Assembly (NCBI GenBank): GCA_032433765.1
Contig: JAVIAB010000059.1
Coordinates: forward strand, 61,220,582 to 61,284,581
DNA length: 64,000 bases
Direction: 5' to 3'
Source: Megaustenia siamemsis
Lineage: Eukaryota > Mollusca > Gastropoda > Stylommatophora > Ariophantidae
Shown here: piece after piece, positions 11,490 through 22,469 of the stretch
Position numbering within the stretch: position 1 is the first letter of the stretch
Layout: every line of letters starts with the position of its first letter
Position numbers and translations under genes: made by a program
Notes under the pieces: model-generated
Told to the model about the DNA's origin: nothing
Databases searched by the model: none
The model's input: only the letters and a program-made list of their open reading frames with translations

Positions 11490-11896
11490 TCCCGTTTCTC
11501 CTGGTGCTGCTATTATTTCTATTGGTATGTTATCTATCCCCGGTGCTTTATTTCTTGGTGCATATTTGATTACTTCTTCGATTCCTCTTTCATGATGTTG
11601 GGTTCAGTATTTGTGAGTTATAGCATGGTTTTTGTTGTCTTATTGATAGTTGGTATGTTTAACAGGTCTTCAAAATATGCTTTCCATCTCTGTTGCATAC
11701 GTTGGTTATTTGATATTGGCTGTCCGTCTTTGTCATTTATGAGCTCAGTAGGATCATGGTTTTCTTTTCTCGCTCTTATGGTTTTTACTGCTTTGTAGAA
11801 ATCTCTCGTGGCTGTCTTGAAGTCCCTGCTCATGTTTTGTCCGAATTCTGTCCAATTCTTTTGCTTCTTTGATCAAAATGTTAACTCTTTTTCGAA

Positions 11897-12592
11897 CTAA
11901 GGCATATTTTGCGTATTTTTCTTGGTTCTTGTTCTCCCTTCAATTTTTAAACAGTTTCTTCTTTTCTTTAATTGCTTCTCTGATTGTTTCGTTCCACCAC
12001 GGGGTGCTCTTTTCCCCTTTTTTGTTCTTAGCTTCGTTCCACAAACTGTTTTAGAGATGTTGATTACTGTTTCCTTAAATTGTTTCAACTCTTCTTCTAC
12101 TGTGAATACTTCGTTAGGGAGTTTCTTGAATTCCTCTGTTAGTTTTCCTTCTAGGGTTTTCCTTGATTCTTGATCTTTTAATTGTTTTATTTTTATTGTC
12201 TGTTCTTTTCGCTTCTTTTGTTTGTTTTCGTATATTCTCTTTATTTTTGGCTGTCTTAGTGTGATCATAACCATCTTGTGATCCGTATCATCTGTAATAT
12301 TAGGGATTGCACTACTGTCGGTTACTCTTTTCTTGTTCTGTTGTCTTGTTAGTATAAAATCTATGTGGCTTCTGCATGTTGTGTCATTCCATTTGTACCA
12401 GGTGTATACCTGCGACTCTCTGTGTTTGAAGAATGTGTTGGTGATAAATAAATCATTTTGATTGTATAGTTCCAGCTGTCTGCTTCCATTTTCGTTTATT
12501 TCAGCCGTTTTATCGCCAAAGAGTCCTAAGATATTTCTGTTCTCACTGTTGCGTTTCCCAAGCCTTCCATTAAAATCTCCCATCACTAACAT
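11897..12592 (-). pseudogene. LINE C endonuclease domain, C-terminal part, and linker
   Basis: The 231-residue frame starts VMGDFNGRLGKRN, the conserved DFN block of the apurinic-type (EEP) endonuclease. It continues through YTWYKWND, the SHIDFILTRQ block and TDHKMVMITL near residues 65-110, which match the C-terminal catalytic blocks with the SD/DH residues. A lysine-rich linker follows. The N-terminal half of the endonuclease is missing because of 5' truncation. In an intact element this domain nicks target DNA to prime reverse transcription. Confidence 0.75.
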
Positions 12593-12659
12593 GTCGTCGC
12601 CTGACGCATAGTGCGTCGAAACGTACAGCAGGAGTTAAGGTGAAACCAAATTATCAAAC

Positions 12660-12880
12660 TACGCTTCCGTACTGACCGCAACAGAATGATGTACCACATG
12701 TACTGCAAACTCAAGATAGGTACAGCCTGTCTGTGACACTACACCCTAGCAGATATGAGAGAACAAAATATTCTACAAAATTGTCTACAGTGCATAGGCT
12801 TTAGGAGGAAAAAAATAGCCCACGCACAGAACTTTGGAAGAGAAACTAAGGGTTAATGGAAACAAATGAAAAAAGTGTGG
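12660..12880 (+). mobile_element. LINE B-like C-terminal fragment
   Basis: Translation gives NRMMYHMYCKLKIGTACLCD, which aligns with the NRLHSHMYTKFKIGTSTTC block of LINE B. It is a diverged, stop-containing relic. Confidence 0.45.
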
Positions 12881-12889
12881 TCACAGCTT

Positions 12890-13095
12890 CACTAGGTGAG
12901 GGACAACACAGACCCAATAACCTTCAGTGTAAATGGACAACACAAACGGGCCCAAAAGGCCTGCTTAGATTAAATGGACAGCACAAACGGGCCTAATAGG
13001 CCTGTTCAGGAGAAATGGACAGCACAAATAGGCCGGTTCAGAAGAAATGGACAGCACAGACGGGCCCAATAGGTCTGCTCATGATAAATGGACAA
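12890..13095 (-). repeat. Short tandem array of hammerhead-like monomers
   Basis: About four to five units of 40-50 bp share AAATGGACAGCACAAACGGG, then CCAATAGGCCTG. On the - strand the order AGGCC-TATT-GGCCC-GTTTGTGCTGTCC matches the Penelope-like module at 29995-30050, with the GAAACGTT segment lost. This looks like a degenerate tandem derivative. The following 390 bp (13100-13485) have no recognised feature. Confidence 0.45.
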
Positions 13096-13539
13096 CCCAC
13101 ACGCACACAGAGAGAGAGAGAACGAAAGAGATGTAAGCAAATAAAATTAACACTACACAGAAAAACAATAATGACATTTCTGAAAAAGAAAATATTAAAC
13201 ATGAATGGGGAAACAAATGTCTTTGTCATGTTTGCTGTCACTGGATTGGAAAGGCAAAACAAGCAAAATGAAGAGAAACTACATGATACAAATGAAACCC
13301 TGAAACAGATTGCAGATTTCATAAGAGAATTCCCAGCATAAATAAGCCATGATAGCAAAAAAAGAAATAAGACTTGTCTGTGTGTCAGTCACTCTATTGG
13401 ACTCATAAATGTCATAGACTTATCCTTGTTTCTGCTAAACACAAACATATTAAATGAGTTAACACTTTATTAGCTAGTCATTTAAGTGGCAGAGGAATGT
13501 TTACCACACTCGGAAAATAATCACAAATAATCAACAACA

Positions 13540-13736
13540 ACATGTTCGTAAGAGGCGAGAAAGGGGGTTGGGCATGGGACTGGCTATCCCATACTGTAAA
13601 AAAATAAGCCGAAAAAACTTCACAAACATAACATGGAGTGATCTTAAAAGAATGGCAAAAAACAGAACGAATTGGAAAGTGTTTGTTGAAGACCTTTGCT
13701 CCACAGGGAGCTGAAAGGTAGAAAAAGAAGAAGAAC
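13540..13736 (+). mobile_element. LINE D, internally deleted short copy
   Basis: The first ~70 bp (TTCGTAAGAGGCGAGAAAGG…) look like a LINE 5' region. The rest is the LINE D 3' end (GATCTTAAAAGAATGGCAAA, then TTTGTTGAAGACC) with a GAAGAAGAA tail. A 14-bp duplication, AATAATCAACAACA, flanks it at 13526-13539 and 13737-13750. Confidence 0.75.
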
Positions 13737-13929
13737 AATAATCAACAACAGAAACAAAACACAAAGAACAATAGATGTTCCGAAGAAGGATCAAACCCGT
13801 ATTCCTCGGCACAGCGCGTTGCCACGAGAACCAAACGCTAGAGCACACGGCCAACTCAGCTACCTAAAAAAGATAGATATTATTGGCGATAAAAAAAAAA
13901 AGAAGAAGAAAATAATTAAAAATAGAAAA

Positions 13930-14460
13930 AAAAACAGAATAGCTCAGGCCAAAATAGCATTTTAGAAAATGAAAAACGTCTTTGCAACAACTCTGTGTCA
14001 GTAGAAGTGAGAAAGAGAACTCATCGGTGCTATATAAAGTCAATTCTGACCTATGGAGACGAATCATCGACAGTAGACAAACAAATGAAAAGTCGATTAG
14101 AGGTCACAGAGATAGGATTTCTCAGAAGAACGTTGAAAATTTCCACGGACAGCTAAAAAGACGAACGAGGAAATTCTCAAAGAGGCCAACACAAGAAGGG
14201 AGCTCCTAAAAAAAACATCAGAAAGAAACAATCAACATTTTTCTGGCACATCATGAGAAGAGGAGAATTTGAATTTTTGGTTACAACTGGCACAATACAG
14301 GGGAAGAGAGATCGCGGACGACAAAGAGAGAATATACCAAATAGCCTGGTCTCATGGCTTGGAAAACAGTCAACAACAGAATGGATACGATGCACTGTGG
14401 ATACAAGATTATGGAGGACATGATCGCCTACGCCAACCGGCATGGCACATGATGATGATC
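13930..14460 (+). mobile_element. LINE E 3' fragment
   Basis: The frames encode RIAQAKIAF, an ILTYGDESSTVDKQ-like block, FLRRTL, and RRGEFEFLVTTGTIQGKRDR. The 3' end is GGCACATGATGATGATCATT. It has several frameshifts and lies within P copy 3. Confidence 0.65.
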
Positions 14461-14537
14461 ATTAACGATGTCTTTCAAGCAATGATGTCATGTACTCATG
14501 ATTATAGAAAAGGATTACGAACATAACTAGGAAATAA

Positions 14538-15289
14538 TGGGGGAGCAGGTGCATATATAGAGTACCCAAATAACACTAGGGATATGGATAAAATAGCAAC
14601 AGGGAAATATTGTCACAATTATGATGCAGAAATACAAGCAATAAAGTTGGCAATAGAAAAACTGCTGAACAGTAATCTTAGCCCACAGCCTGTAGTGTTT
14701 TTGACAGATGCAAGATCAGTACTCCAGGCACTACAATCCAGAAAATTACCCCATCTGCAGACCTTATTGACTGAACTCTGCAAGCACCACAGGTTGCCCT
14801 GCAGTGGATCCCGTCTCACTGTGGAATACCAGGAAATGAGAAAGCAGATCAGTTGGCAAAGGAAGGTTCAACAGGCACACAACTAGATACACCAGTTACA
14901 TACCATCATAAGAAACAGATAATCAAATCAATCAGAGGACCACAAGCCCCAAATCAGGATGCCTTTCATAATATGAATAGATATGAACAAGTTATCATTA
15001 TACGCCTAAGAACAGGACACAATCGACTCCATAGTCACATGTATACAAAATTCAAGATCGGCACATCAACTACTTGTACATGTGGACAGGCACCCCAGAC
15101 TGCTGAACACATACTTCAAGACTGCACTGAATATAGTAGACTGAGGAAAATCCATTGGCCCATAGATACAACACTACAGACAAAACTATATGGGCCACTG
15201 CAAGAATTACAAAAGACAGTAAAATTTATACAGGAAACGACATTGCAGATATAGACAATACTTCAGGCGAACGAAAGATAGATAGATAG
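14538..15289 (+). mobile_element. LINE B 3' fragment with TSD
   Basis: This 752-bp insertion encodes part of an RNase H domain (YDAEIQAIKLAIEKLL, VFLTDARSVLQAL, then a frameshifted HCGIPGNEKADQLAKEG-like block). A C-terminal region with CTCGQAPQTAEHILQDCTEY follows, a zinc-finger-like CxC…H…C. The tail is GAAAGATAGATAGATAG. The target-site duplication is ACTAGGAAATAA at 14526-14537 and 15290-15301. Confidence 0.8.
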
Positions 15290-15463
15290 ACTAGGAAATA
15301 AATTGTATATCTACATTTTCATATTAAGGCTGAATTCGACGAAACGGCACGAAGAGTAATTTCCAGTAGTTTAGACTGGATACAAATAATAATAAATGAA
15401 TATTATTATGGAGGGAAACTTCCGAGGCGGCAGATCAGTGAATTATTTCAGTAGAAGTATGTT

Positions 15464-15645
15464 ACAACTGGAAAAATCGAGGGACGAAGAGAAAGAGGGA
15501 AGCAAAGAGAAAAAAATAACAGACAGCTTTTAAGAGAATGGCTTGGCAGAAGGTCGACAACATAAATGATAAATAACTGTCGAGATCGAAAATTGTGGAG
15601 AGACATGATCACCTACGCCAGTAGGCCCAGTACTTGATGATGATG
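15464..15645 (+). mobile_element. LINE E 3' end, 182-bp insertion
   Basis: It carries ACAACTGGAAAAATCGAGGG to the TACTTGATGATGATG tail. An 11-bp duplication, AGAAGTATGTT, is at 15453-15463 and 15646-15656. Confidence 0.8.
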
Positions 15646-15694
15646 AGAAGTATGTTTACAACACTCGGAAAATAGTCACAAATAATCAACAACA

Positions 15695-16429
15695 TGAAAA
15701 GTTTAATTCCAACAGACGACAAAGTAATAATGGAAAACAAACCAGTGGAAGAGATCGATCACTTTATCTATCATGGAAGTCACATTGATCGAGAAGAGGA
15801 TACAAGCAAAGAAATTAGAATCAGAATAGCTAAAGCAGCAATGTCTTTCAGAAGCCTTGAAAAGTTGTGGAAATCAAAACTCATCAGCACAAACACAAAA
15901 CTTAGACTATTCAAATGAAATGTACTATCAACTCTTACTTATGCGTGTGAAAGCTGGAAACAACAAGAGATATAGAAACAAAGTTGAACGCATTCGAAAA
16001 TAAATGTCTAAGGAAAATACTTGGTATAGCGTGGAACGAATTCAAAACAAACAAGGAAATTAGAGAAATCGCCAATCAACCACTAATATCTTCAGTAATA
16101 AAGAAAAGACGATGGTCATATGTTGGACATGTGATGAGAAGAGATAATAACCGAATAGCAAAGCAAGCCCTCATATGGGAAACAACGGGTAAGAGAGGAA
16201 GGAAGACCAGAGAGACACTGAGAAGAACATTGATGAGAGGCAGAGCAGGAATCGGCTTCCTCAATAAGATAGAGCTGCTTGCACAGAACAGAGACAAATG
16301 GCGAGATTTGATAAAATATCTTTAAATGAATTGAAAACTGCTAGAACAAAATTCAGAATAGAGAGGAGGGAGTATCTTGGTCTACGTCCTATGGGCCGGC
16401 TACGGCTTGAAAGGTCAATAGATAGATAG
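15695..16429 (+). mobile_element. LINE A 3' fragment with TSD
   Basis: The RT C-terminus is encoded: [58 protein letters not shown], then the RRDNNRIAKQALIWETTGKR block. One stop (at 15916-15918) and a frameshift near 15975 break it. The tail is GGTCAATAGATAGATAG. The target-site duplication is AATCAACAACA at 15684-15694 and 16430-16440. Confidence 0.85.
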
Positions 16430-16809
16430 AATCAACAACAGATAAAAAAATCAACAGCAAGTAAAAATAGATGGTCCGTAGGGAGAATCGAATCCAAACT
16501 CCTTGGCACAGCGTCTTTCCACGAGAATCAAACGCTAGAGCACACGGCAACTCAGCTACCTAAAGAGATAGCTATCATTGCCAATGTCTTTCACGCATGT
16601 GTACTTATGACTGTAGCGTAGGGTTACGAACACAACTCGGAAATAAATTGTTTATCTGCATTTTCCTATTAAGACAAGTATCTCCCGGATAGGGTAGGGC
16701 TGAATATTTGTAACTATAGTCATGAGTACACATGTGTGAAAGACATTGCCAATGATAACTATCTTTGTCTTAGGTAGCTGAGTTGGTCGTGTGCTCTAGC
16801 GTTTGGTTC

Positions 16810-17250
16810 CACCTTTTGATGTTACTCGTCCATGTTAGTCTTAGTCTGCCTCTACCTCTTTTACTTTGTATTTTCCCCTCTAAGATTAATTTTAGTAGGC
16901 TGTTGTGTCTTTTAACATGTCCAAAAAATATAATTTCTCTTGTTTGAATTGTGTTTAGTAGTTCTCTTTTCATTTTTAGTTGTTTTAAGACTTCATCGTT
17001 TGTTTTCTTTTCCTTCCATCCAATTCTACCTATTCTTCTATAAATCCACATTTCAAATACTTCAATTTTATGTTCCATATTCTTATTTAAAGTCCACGTT
17101 TCTGCACCATACAGGAATTTTGAGAAGGTATAACATTTTGAAATTTTTTATTTTAGCCCTGGTGTTATTTGTTTTGATAGTAGTATCTTTCTCATGGCAT
17201 TAAAATTACTTTTGCCATTCCTATTCTTTTGTTTATTTCAGTTGTACATT
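16810..17250 (-). mobile_element. LINE H 3' fragment
   Basis: The 102-residue - strand frame contains VFEMWIYRRIGRIGWKEKKT, then EIIFFGHVKRHNSLLKLILE and GKIQSKRGRGRLRLTW. This is an endonuclease-RT LINE C-terminus related to E but distinct. A related piece lies at 27330-27600. Confidence 0.65.
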
Positions 17251-17259
17251 TTCCATCAC

Positions 17260-18370
17260 TGGTTATAGTATTGATATATATCACGTGATAATCCATTCAA
17301 AATGGCTACCGGTACAGAGCTGCAGAGTATAGTATACGGATCTTGATGAACTGGTGAAACTTACATTGCATCAATTAATGACTGGACTGGAATGTAGATA
17401 TTATTATTAGTTTAAATTGTTGCTACGATGACAGAATATATTTTCATCTGGGCTTGATCTATGTGCCCAATTTGAACAATAATGGGCTCTCGAATTCGGT
17501 AAGAGACTCAGACTCCTCAGACTCCGACTCCTTACTTACGCCTTACTTTACACTACACTTACACACACACAATAATCCTATATTTTAATTTACTAGTCAG
17601 TCTTTATTATTCTTTTATTTATAAAGTAACGACTGAAATGAGTAACTCGTTATTTAGTTAGTGAAGTATATTATATTAGCACTTTATTTAATATTTTATT
17701 TTATATAACATCTACTGGTGTTCAGTAAAGTAAAGCTATTGATTGTGCATGCACTAGAAAGGAATGTTATTTAAAATTTAATTTGCATTTTTATTGCTGC
17801 TTCACATCACATCATTTGCCAACAGAACTCAAAACTGAACTCACACACAAGTTCCGTTCCCCACTAGTAATAAGATAGAGAGATAATAAAACGAGAGTTC
17901 CGTTCCCCCACTAGAGATAATAAAACGAGAATTTCTACTTTACATACTTTCGTTTTTAGTAAAAAGTAAAGTCAGTTGTGAGTAAAGTTATTTCGTTACT
18001 CAGTGAGTCGTTAAATCATAATATTATGTTAACAAATTAGTATCATCATCACATTCAATTCATTAGCATTCAGGACACATCCATAGGACATGCTATGAAT
18101 GATCTTTTCCTCAAAATCATCACACAAGGACTAATTGTGCCAGTTTGGTGTTGGATGACACATCCTCTCATTCGTCCATCTTATCGATCTGTTCTGGCAA
18201 CACTGGTCCTCGCTCCCAGCTCACGCAGCCTAGACAGCCATGTATTTGTGCTTCTATCAAAGTCCTTTGTTCAACCATCAGATTGTTAATGATTCTGCCA
18301 GATCCATTGGCTGTCCAGCAGCTAATTTTGTCGAACCGGCCAGTTTATCTATTGTGAGGGCACAACACCA
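17260..18370. other. No recognised feature
   Basis: AT-rich sequence with short internal similarity: TTCCGTTCCCCCACTAG and GAGATAATAAAACGAGA occur twice around 17848-17930. I see no coding exon or transposon hallmark. Confidence 0.4.
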
Positions 18371-18379
18371 GCATGGTTC

Positions 18380-19640
18380 GGGATATACATAAAGGTGTAC
18401 TGCAAATCTTGGATCTCAGTATTGATCCCAACCATTGACGACAAATAAAGCCTGACCCTACTTTGCGGATCTTGTTCATTTAGTCATTCAGCACACACAC
18501 ATGAGTACACTCTTGAGTATCCAACCAATCAAAAGCCTTTGTCACTGCCATTATTTCAATCGTCAAACTAGTGGTCGTCATTGCATAGGTGCCACTATCC
18601 TCGAGAACAGTTCTGTCATTGGATTGAGCTTTCAGTGCCAAAGCACTCCATTGATATGGCATACCACAGAACCATCTATGCAGACTAGTAAATTCATATT
18701 GCAGTTTTAACAAATAAGGGTGCTCATTTCTGCAAAAACTGCAATCAGATATGTTCTCTACATCCCCTATCTAATGTGGCAATGTCAGAGAAGGTGGTTT
18801 TAAGTTTTGAAGAAATAGATATCCATTCTGTCCCAGGAATAACATTAGATAGCTCGCAGATCGATTTGACAATATTCTTAGCTCGGTCTATCCAGGATTT
18901 ACCTTCTGAACCTATTACCTATATCTTCAGTTATTTTCTCATACAGTGTATGTTCCTGGTCAGAGCTTATCTTTAGGTATGCACATGCTCTTAGTATCAT
19001 GATCCTGTTCTCCATAGTGAAGAAATCCAATTGCCATGCATGAAGTGTCTCTCATGCAGCCCATAATAATGCGCAAACTTTCATTTTGCACTCTTTCAAG
19101 TTTATGTACTTGAGTCTCACTAACAGTAAGGATGGCCATGACGTATTCTATGGACGAGAGGACTAGTCCCCAATATAGAAGTATCAACAAACGTTCGATA
19201 CCAGAAGCTGCTATGACTCTCATTGCCAAAAATCCCATGCGAGCTTTCTAATTTATGTGGTCTATATGTCCTTTGAAGTACAGTAAAGTAAAGTGCCCCG
19301 TAGGGAATATGGTGTTAGTGACCATAATTTGTACAGACCTTCAGCACATGATTTTTGGGGTAATGTGGTCGTTATTACACCCGTACCGCTTTACTTTCCC
19401 AGAAAAAAATCCGGTACCCATTTAAGGCTGGCTGAACCCGAAAGCTGTCGGTTGGAGCACAGGTTACGATCAAATTTCACTCCCAAATATGTCATCATGT
19501 TGGTTCTACTCATCTCCTCGTCACATACTCTTACAGTTGGAAAATCTGTGTTAACAATATAATTCCTAGCGATTGTTAGGAGAGAGCCATGTTACTGTTG
19601 CTTTACTTAGGTTGATGTGTGCTTTGGAACTGTTACACCA
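18380..19640 (-). mobile_element. LINE F fragment (RT C-terminus and RNase H), split by S1
   Basis: Reading the - strand, 19640-19460 and 19250-18960 encode the end of the RT (FLAMRVIAASGIERLLILLY, then LERVQNESLRIIMGCMRDTS). The segment 18713-18480 encodes an RNase H part (DSGTYAMTTTSLTIEIMAVT). The order and motifs match the 426-residue frame at 40986-42266. It is heavily decayed. Confidence 0.7.
19281..19458 (-). mobile_element. SINE S1, 5'-truncated
   Basis: It has the S1 tail side (AGTAAAGTGCCCCGTAGGG) and the central block GGTACCCATTTAAGGCTGG. The tRNA-like head is missing. It lies within LINE F. Confidence 0.75.
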
Positions 19641-19663
19641 TGAAGTGAAATATTGTTATTGGT

Positions 19664-20170
19664 TATTGGTTATGGAAGGCCTCGGCATCACAGCAAACGA
19701 ATTAAAATCCATAATTGCTCAACCGCCCGTGCCAGTGGAATCATCCGAATTACCAACTCATCTCCCAAACAAAGAAAGGTAACTGTAGTCCCCATCGTAG
19801 CAGTCTCAGCACACGCCAAAAGACATAAGGCGAAACCGCGCAGAAAGTGAACACAGCCAACTGTTCCCTGTCATACGATATCATCATTCATCGTAAACAA
19901 GCGGGATATCGAAGCAGGATCAAAACGGATGAGACACACAGCTCACGGTGTGCACAGAGCACTTAACTCAGTAGCTCCTGCAACAAGCCGGACTTGGAAT
20001 ATGAGGAAACTGCAAGAAGGAACACTTTTCAGACATAGCCTTCAATGGTTCCTACCGCCTATCCACCATATACCATGGGAGTTCACGTCCTCCCGAAATT
20101 GATGATCGTCATAGTACTTGATGATGTAGGCCGTCATTGATGACTCCAACTCCAAACATATAGACACACA
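19664..20170. repeat. Dispersed repeat R1, copy 1
   Basis: About 500 bp match 47869-48385 at roughly 90% by eye, from GGTTATGGAAGGCC to AGACACACAGT. Shared landmarks include GCTCAACCGCCCGTGCCAG and CATACGATATCATCATTCAT. No open frame is conserved between the two copies, so the type is unknown. Confidence 0.7.
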
Positions 20171-20884
20171 GTGGTGGTAATTTGTCATTTCCAATCCAAC
20201 AGAAGCCACATGACCTGTAGTTAGTGAAACCACAGAGAGAATATGATTTTGTGACCTTCACTGATTCACTCTTAGATGTGAATGTGTAGTTTACACAAGA
20301 GGAGAAGTTTTCAACTACAGTGATTCCATTTAAGGCAATTCTGGGATAGCAAGGCAAGTCTCCTTTATAGCAGCAGAACTTGATGTTCTCCACTCCCTTC
20401 TTGTAGCTGCTGCCACACGATTCTGATGTCTCACTAACCTGGACATCACTCAAGAACAATGCCAGACTAACATTCCACAAACATGGCTCTGCTGATGAAG
20501 TGCCTGGTGCAACAGTTGCATCAATCATACTGGGGGCTCCTGGTCTGTGGTCATTAATATCACAGACGGCACATGGTGTTGTTATATTCAGTATTTCTTT
20601 CTGGGGTGTAAATATGTGGCACACACATGGAGAGTGGTTTGTGGTCACAGTAATCCCATTAAAGGCAATTCTAGGGTAGCATGGCATAGCTGTTTCAGAA
20701 CAGCACAATCCTGTGATGTTTTCTGTGTTCGCTATAAAGCTGCTGCTGCTACACAATCCTGACCAATTATAGGTGTGGACATTATTCACTTGCAATGACA
20801 AAACTGCATCGTTTACATCATAAACCTCTGGAAGCGAATCATTTATGGGACTAATAGTACAATTTATTCTTCCATCGGGGATAT
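20170..20884 (-). CDS. Cysteine-rich two-domain coding segment, unknown family
   Basis: On the - strand an open frame runs from a possible splice acceptor (CAATGCAG, ending at 20885) through about 235 codons. It contains two similar units of about 100 residues. Unit 1 includes CCSETAMPCYPRIAFNGITV and ends TTPCAVCDINDHR. Unit 2 includes CCYKGDLPCYPRIALNGITV and ends YSLCGFTNYR. Paired cysteines and several N-x-S/T sites (NITG, NHSP, NVSL, NFSS, NYTF) suggest an extracellular or secreted protein. The last ~20 residues before the stop at 20109 run into repeat R1, so the true 3' end is probably near 20170. No signal peptide or start was found. I do not recognise the family. It lies between two pieces of LINE F on the same strand and could be a host exon or a captured segment. 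Confidence 0.5.
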
Positions 20885-22440
20885 CTGCATTGAGTCCCCA
20901 AAAAAAGGTCTTTGGTTAAAAAGCACATATGCGTTTGAGTTAAACGCACAATGAGCACACTTCGTAGATTCAAAATGATCCTTGAGCAATGCCATCGGTT
21001 TGCACAAGTTAGGTCCTTAGCTACCAACGTCAAAAATGTCTGAAACGAAGCCATCCAATTAACGACTTTATCTACAGCGAAGGTTAACGAACTGTGAACA
21101 AACATTTATGTTCAAACCCTTGAAAACATTTTCAAAAATTTGCCAACTCGCAGCAATGACATTTATCGTGTTGTTCAATGTAAACATTGCTTGGGAAGTG
21201 AAATATTATCTGTGAAGGATAGTGTTCTCCCCTTTTCATCCAATCGTTGAGCAGTAACCATCACTGTGTACACATTGAAAAGGACTGGTGACAGCGGAGA
21301 GCTTTGAAGTAGTCCTGGACAAATGTTTATCAGCTGAGATGACCAGCTGCCACATCTGAGAGCCACCTTCCTTTGCAATAATGTTGTTACAATCTATCTT
21401 ATAATTGGAGGATGTACCTCAAGTACCACTAACATGTGTAGAAGATAGTCAAAGGATACTCTGTTGTAAGCATCTTCTAAGTCTGTCACCACTGTGCATG
21501 TCTCCTCATGAGCATGGAATCCTTCAAATACAACAAAGGTAAAGACTGTGGTGTTGAGCAATGTCTCTATTGCATTGGATTGCCCACAAATGTGAGAGGA
21601 AAAGTATGACGCAATTTGAAGTCCCAAGCCAGTCTGTGAGCGATGATTTTCTCCAGGAACATGCCATTGGCATTTTGCAAGGTGATTATTCTGTATGCAA
21701 TGATCTGGGAGTGATCATTGTTGGGTTTTGGAACAGTATGGAGGTAATCGTGAAACCATTCCTCCCATATATGACCATTCAGAATGCTGGAATTAAATAC
21801 ACTGGCCAGATTTTTCACATTCTCTTTGGAGAGTTGGCTGATATCATTATAACGAATGTATATATCATGGCTTGGGGTAATGTTTCTAGTTCTATGAAGC
21901 ACTAGCAACAAAATAGACTCTGTTGTAATGCAGTATTCATCATCTAGAGTCAAACTCACACAAACCTGATAGCTTTCCCATGATCTGAAGCCTTGCATCC
22001 ATGTCCTTTAGATGACGTTCTATGTAGTATATAAGCTTGGTTTTTCCTTTACTCTCATAAGATTGCCATGTACAGTCTGTGATCTGAAAATCAGGGATCA
22101 CTCGGCTTTGAGCGATAAATTTCATTCTTTTATCAAAATGTCTAAACTTTGAAAGTGATTTTTCTGTGCAGACACTATTGGATAACTCTACCCACTTTTT
22201 TGCTTTTACGCTGTCAGCACATGCCTTAAATAGCCTCATCTTTTCACTAACCTCTGCCCTTAATACGTGTAGTATCTCTGTCAGAGATGAGTCCTTCATC
22301 CTTGTGTTATGCCACACTTTAATAGCCTGTCTTTTTTCTACCCAAGCTTTGTTGATATCCTTGCCCCACCAATGGGGTTGTAACCATATTTTTTTGTTTA
22401 TTACAGGGTGAGCTTGATTTCAAGTATCTAATTTTACTGA
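20885..22440 (-). mobile_element. LINE F reverse transcriptase fragment
   Basis: The - strand frames carry decayed RT blocks. Upstream linker: VSEKMRLFKACADSVKAKKW. RT block 1: EEWFHDYLHTVPKPNNDHSQ. Blocks 2-3: NAIETLLNTTVFTFVVFEGF and TVVTDLEDAYNRVSFDYLLH. Next: SPLSPVLFNVYTVMV, and a degraded YADD box (SFTDNISL). The type matches I/Jockey-like elements and precedes the RT end at 19640. Frameshifts are frequent. Confidence 0.65.
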
Positions 22441-22469
22441 TATAATTTAACTTTTCCTTTGTTATCATA

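Larger units (their letters stand above)
10118..12598 (-). mobile_element. LINE C, 2.5-kb 5'-truncated copy
   Basis: This is the longest LINE copy in the window. On the - strand it runs from inside the endonuclease domain (12598) through a decayed RT domain to the C-terminal [20 protein letters not shown] region and the GAAGAAGA tail at 10118-10127. The target-site duplication is GCCTGACGCAT. Stops and frameshifts break it, so it is not autonomous. Such elements copy themselves by target-primed reverse transcription. Confidence 0.85.
9835..12638 (+). mobile_element. TTAA-flanked MITE (M), split by LINE C
   Basis: The left end is TTAACTCTCTCAGTACGG at 9835 and the right end is CGTACAGCAGGAGTTAA at 12622-12638. 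The internal sequence matches the copies at 26554, 43792 and 58582. LINE C (10118-12598) interrupts it with an 11-bp duplication, GCCTGACGCAT, at 10107-10117 and 12599-12609. The MITE itself is about 310 bp and non-coding. Confidence 0.75.
13485..15365. mobile_element. P element, copy 3, interrupted by three LINE insertions
   Basis: Pieces at 13491-13539, 13737-13930, 14462-14537 and 15290-15345 together follow the left arm and spacer of copy 2: CACTCGGAAAATAATCACAA, the tRNA-like block with GGATCAAACCCGTATTCC, then TACTCATGATTATAG and ACTAGGAAATAA. Insertions are LINE D (13540-13736), LINE E (about 13930-14460) and LINE B (14538-15289). The inverted right arm is not seen. The sequence passes instead into the left end of copy 2. 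Confidence 0.7.
15365..16810. mobile_element. P element, copy 2, with two LINE insertions
   Basis: The left end ATAATAATAAATGAATATTA, then GGGAAACTTCCGAGGCGG, matches copy 4. After the two insertions the tRNA-like block (16470-16560), spacer (16620-16720) and inverted right arm (16722-16810) follow. The spacer is homologous to that of copy 1: TAGGGTTACGAACACAACTC against TAGGGTAACGATCACAGACC. The right arm is cut by LINE H at about 16810. Confidence 0.75.

Noticed and set aside
10301..12173. Several long plus-strand frames with hydrophobic, membrane-like translations
   Set aside because: They are antisense shadows of the LINE C endonuclease and RT coding regions on the minus strand.
12600..12638. 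A hammerhead-like CTGACG…GCGTCGAAACG motif
   Set aside because: It is the right end of the M MITE, with the start of the motif created by the LINE C target duplication. Other M copies show the same end without the core.
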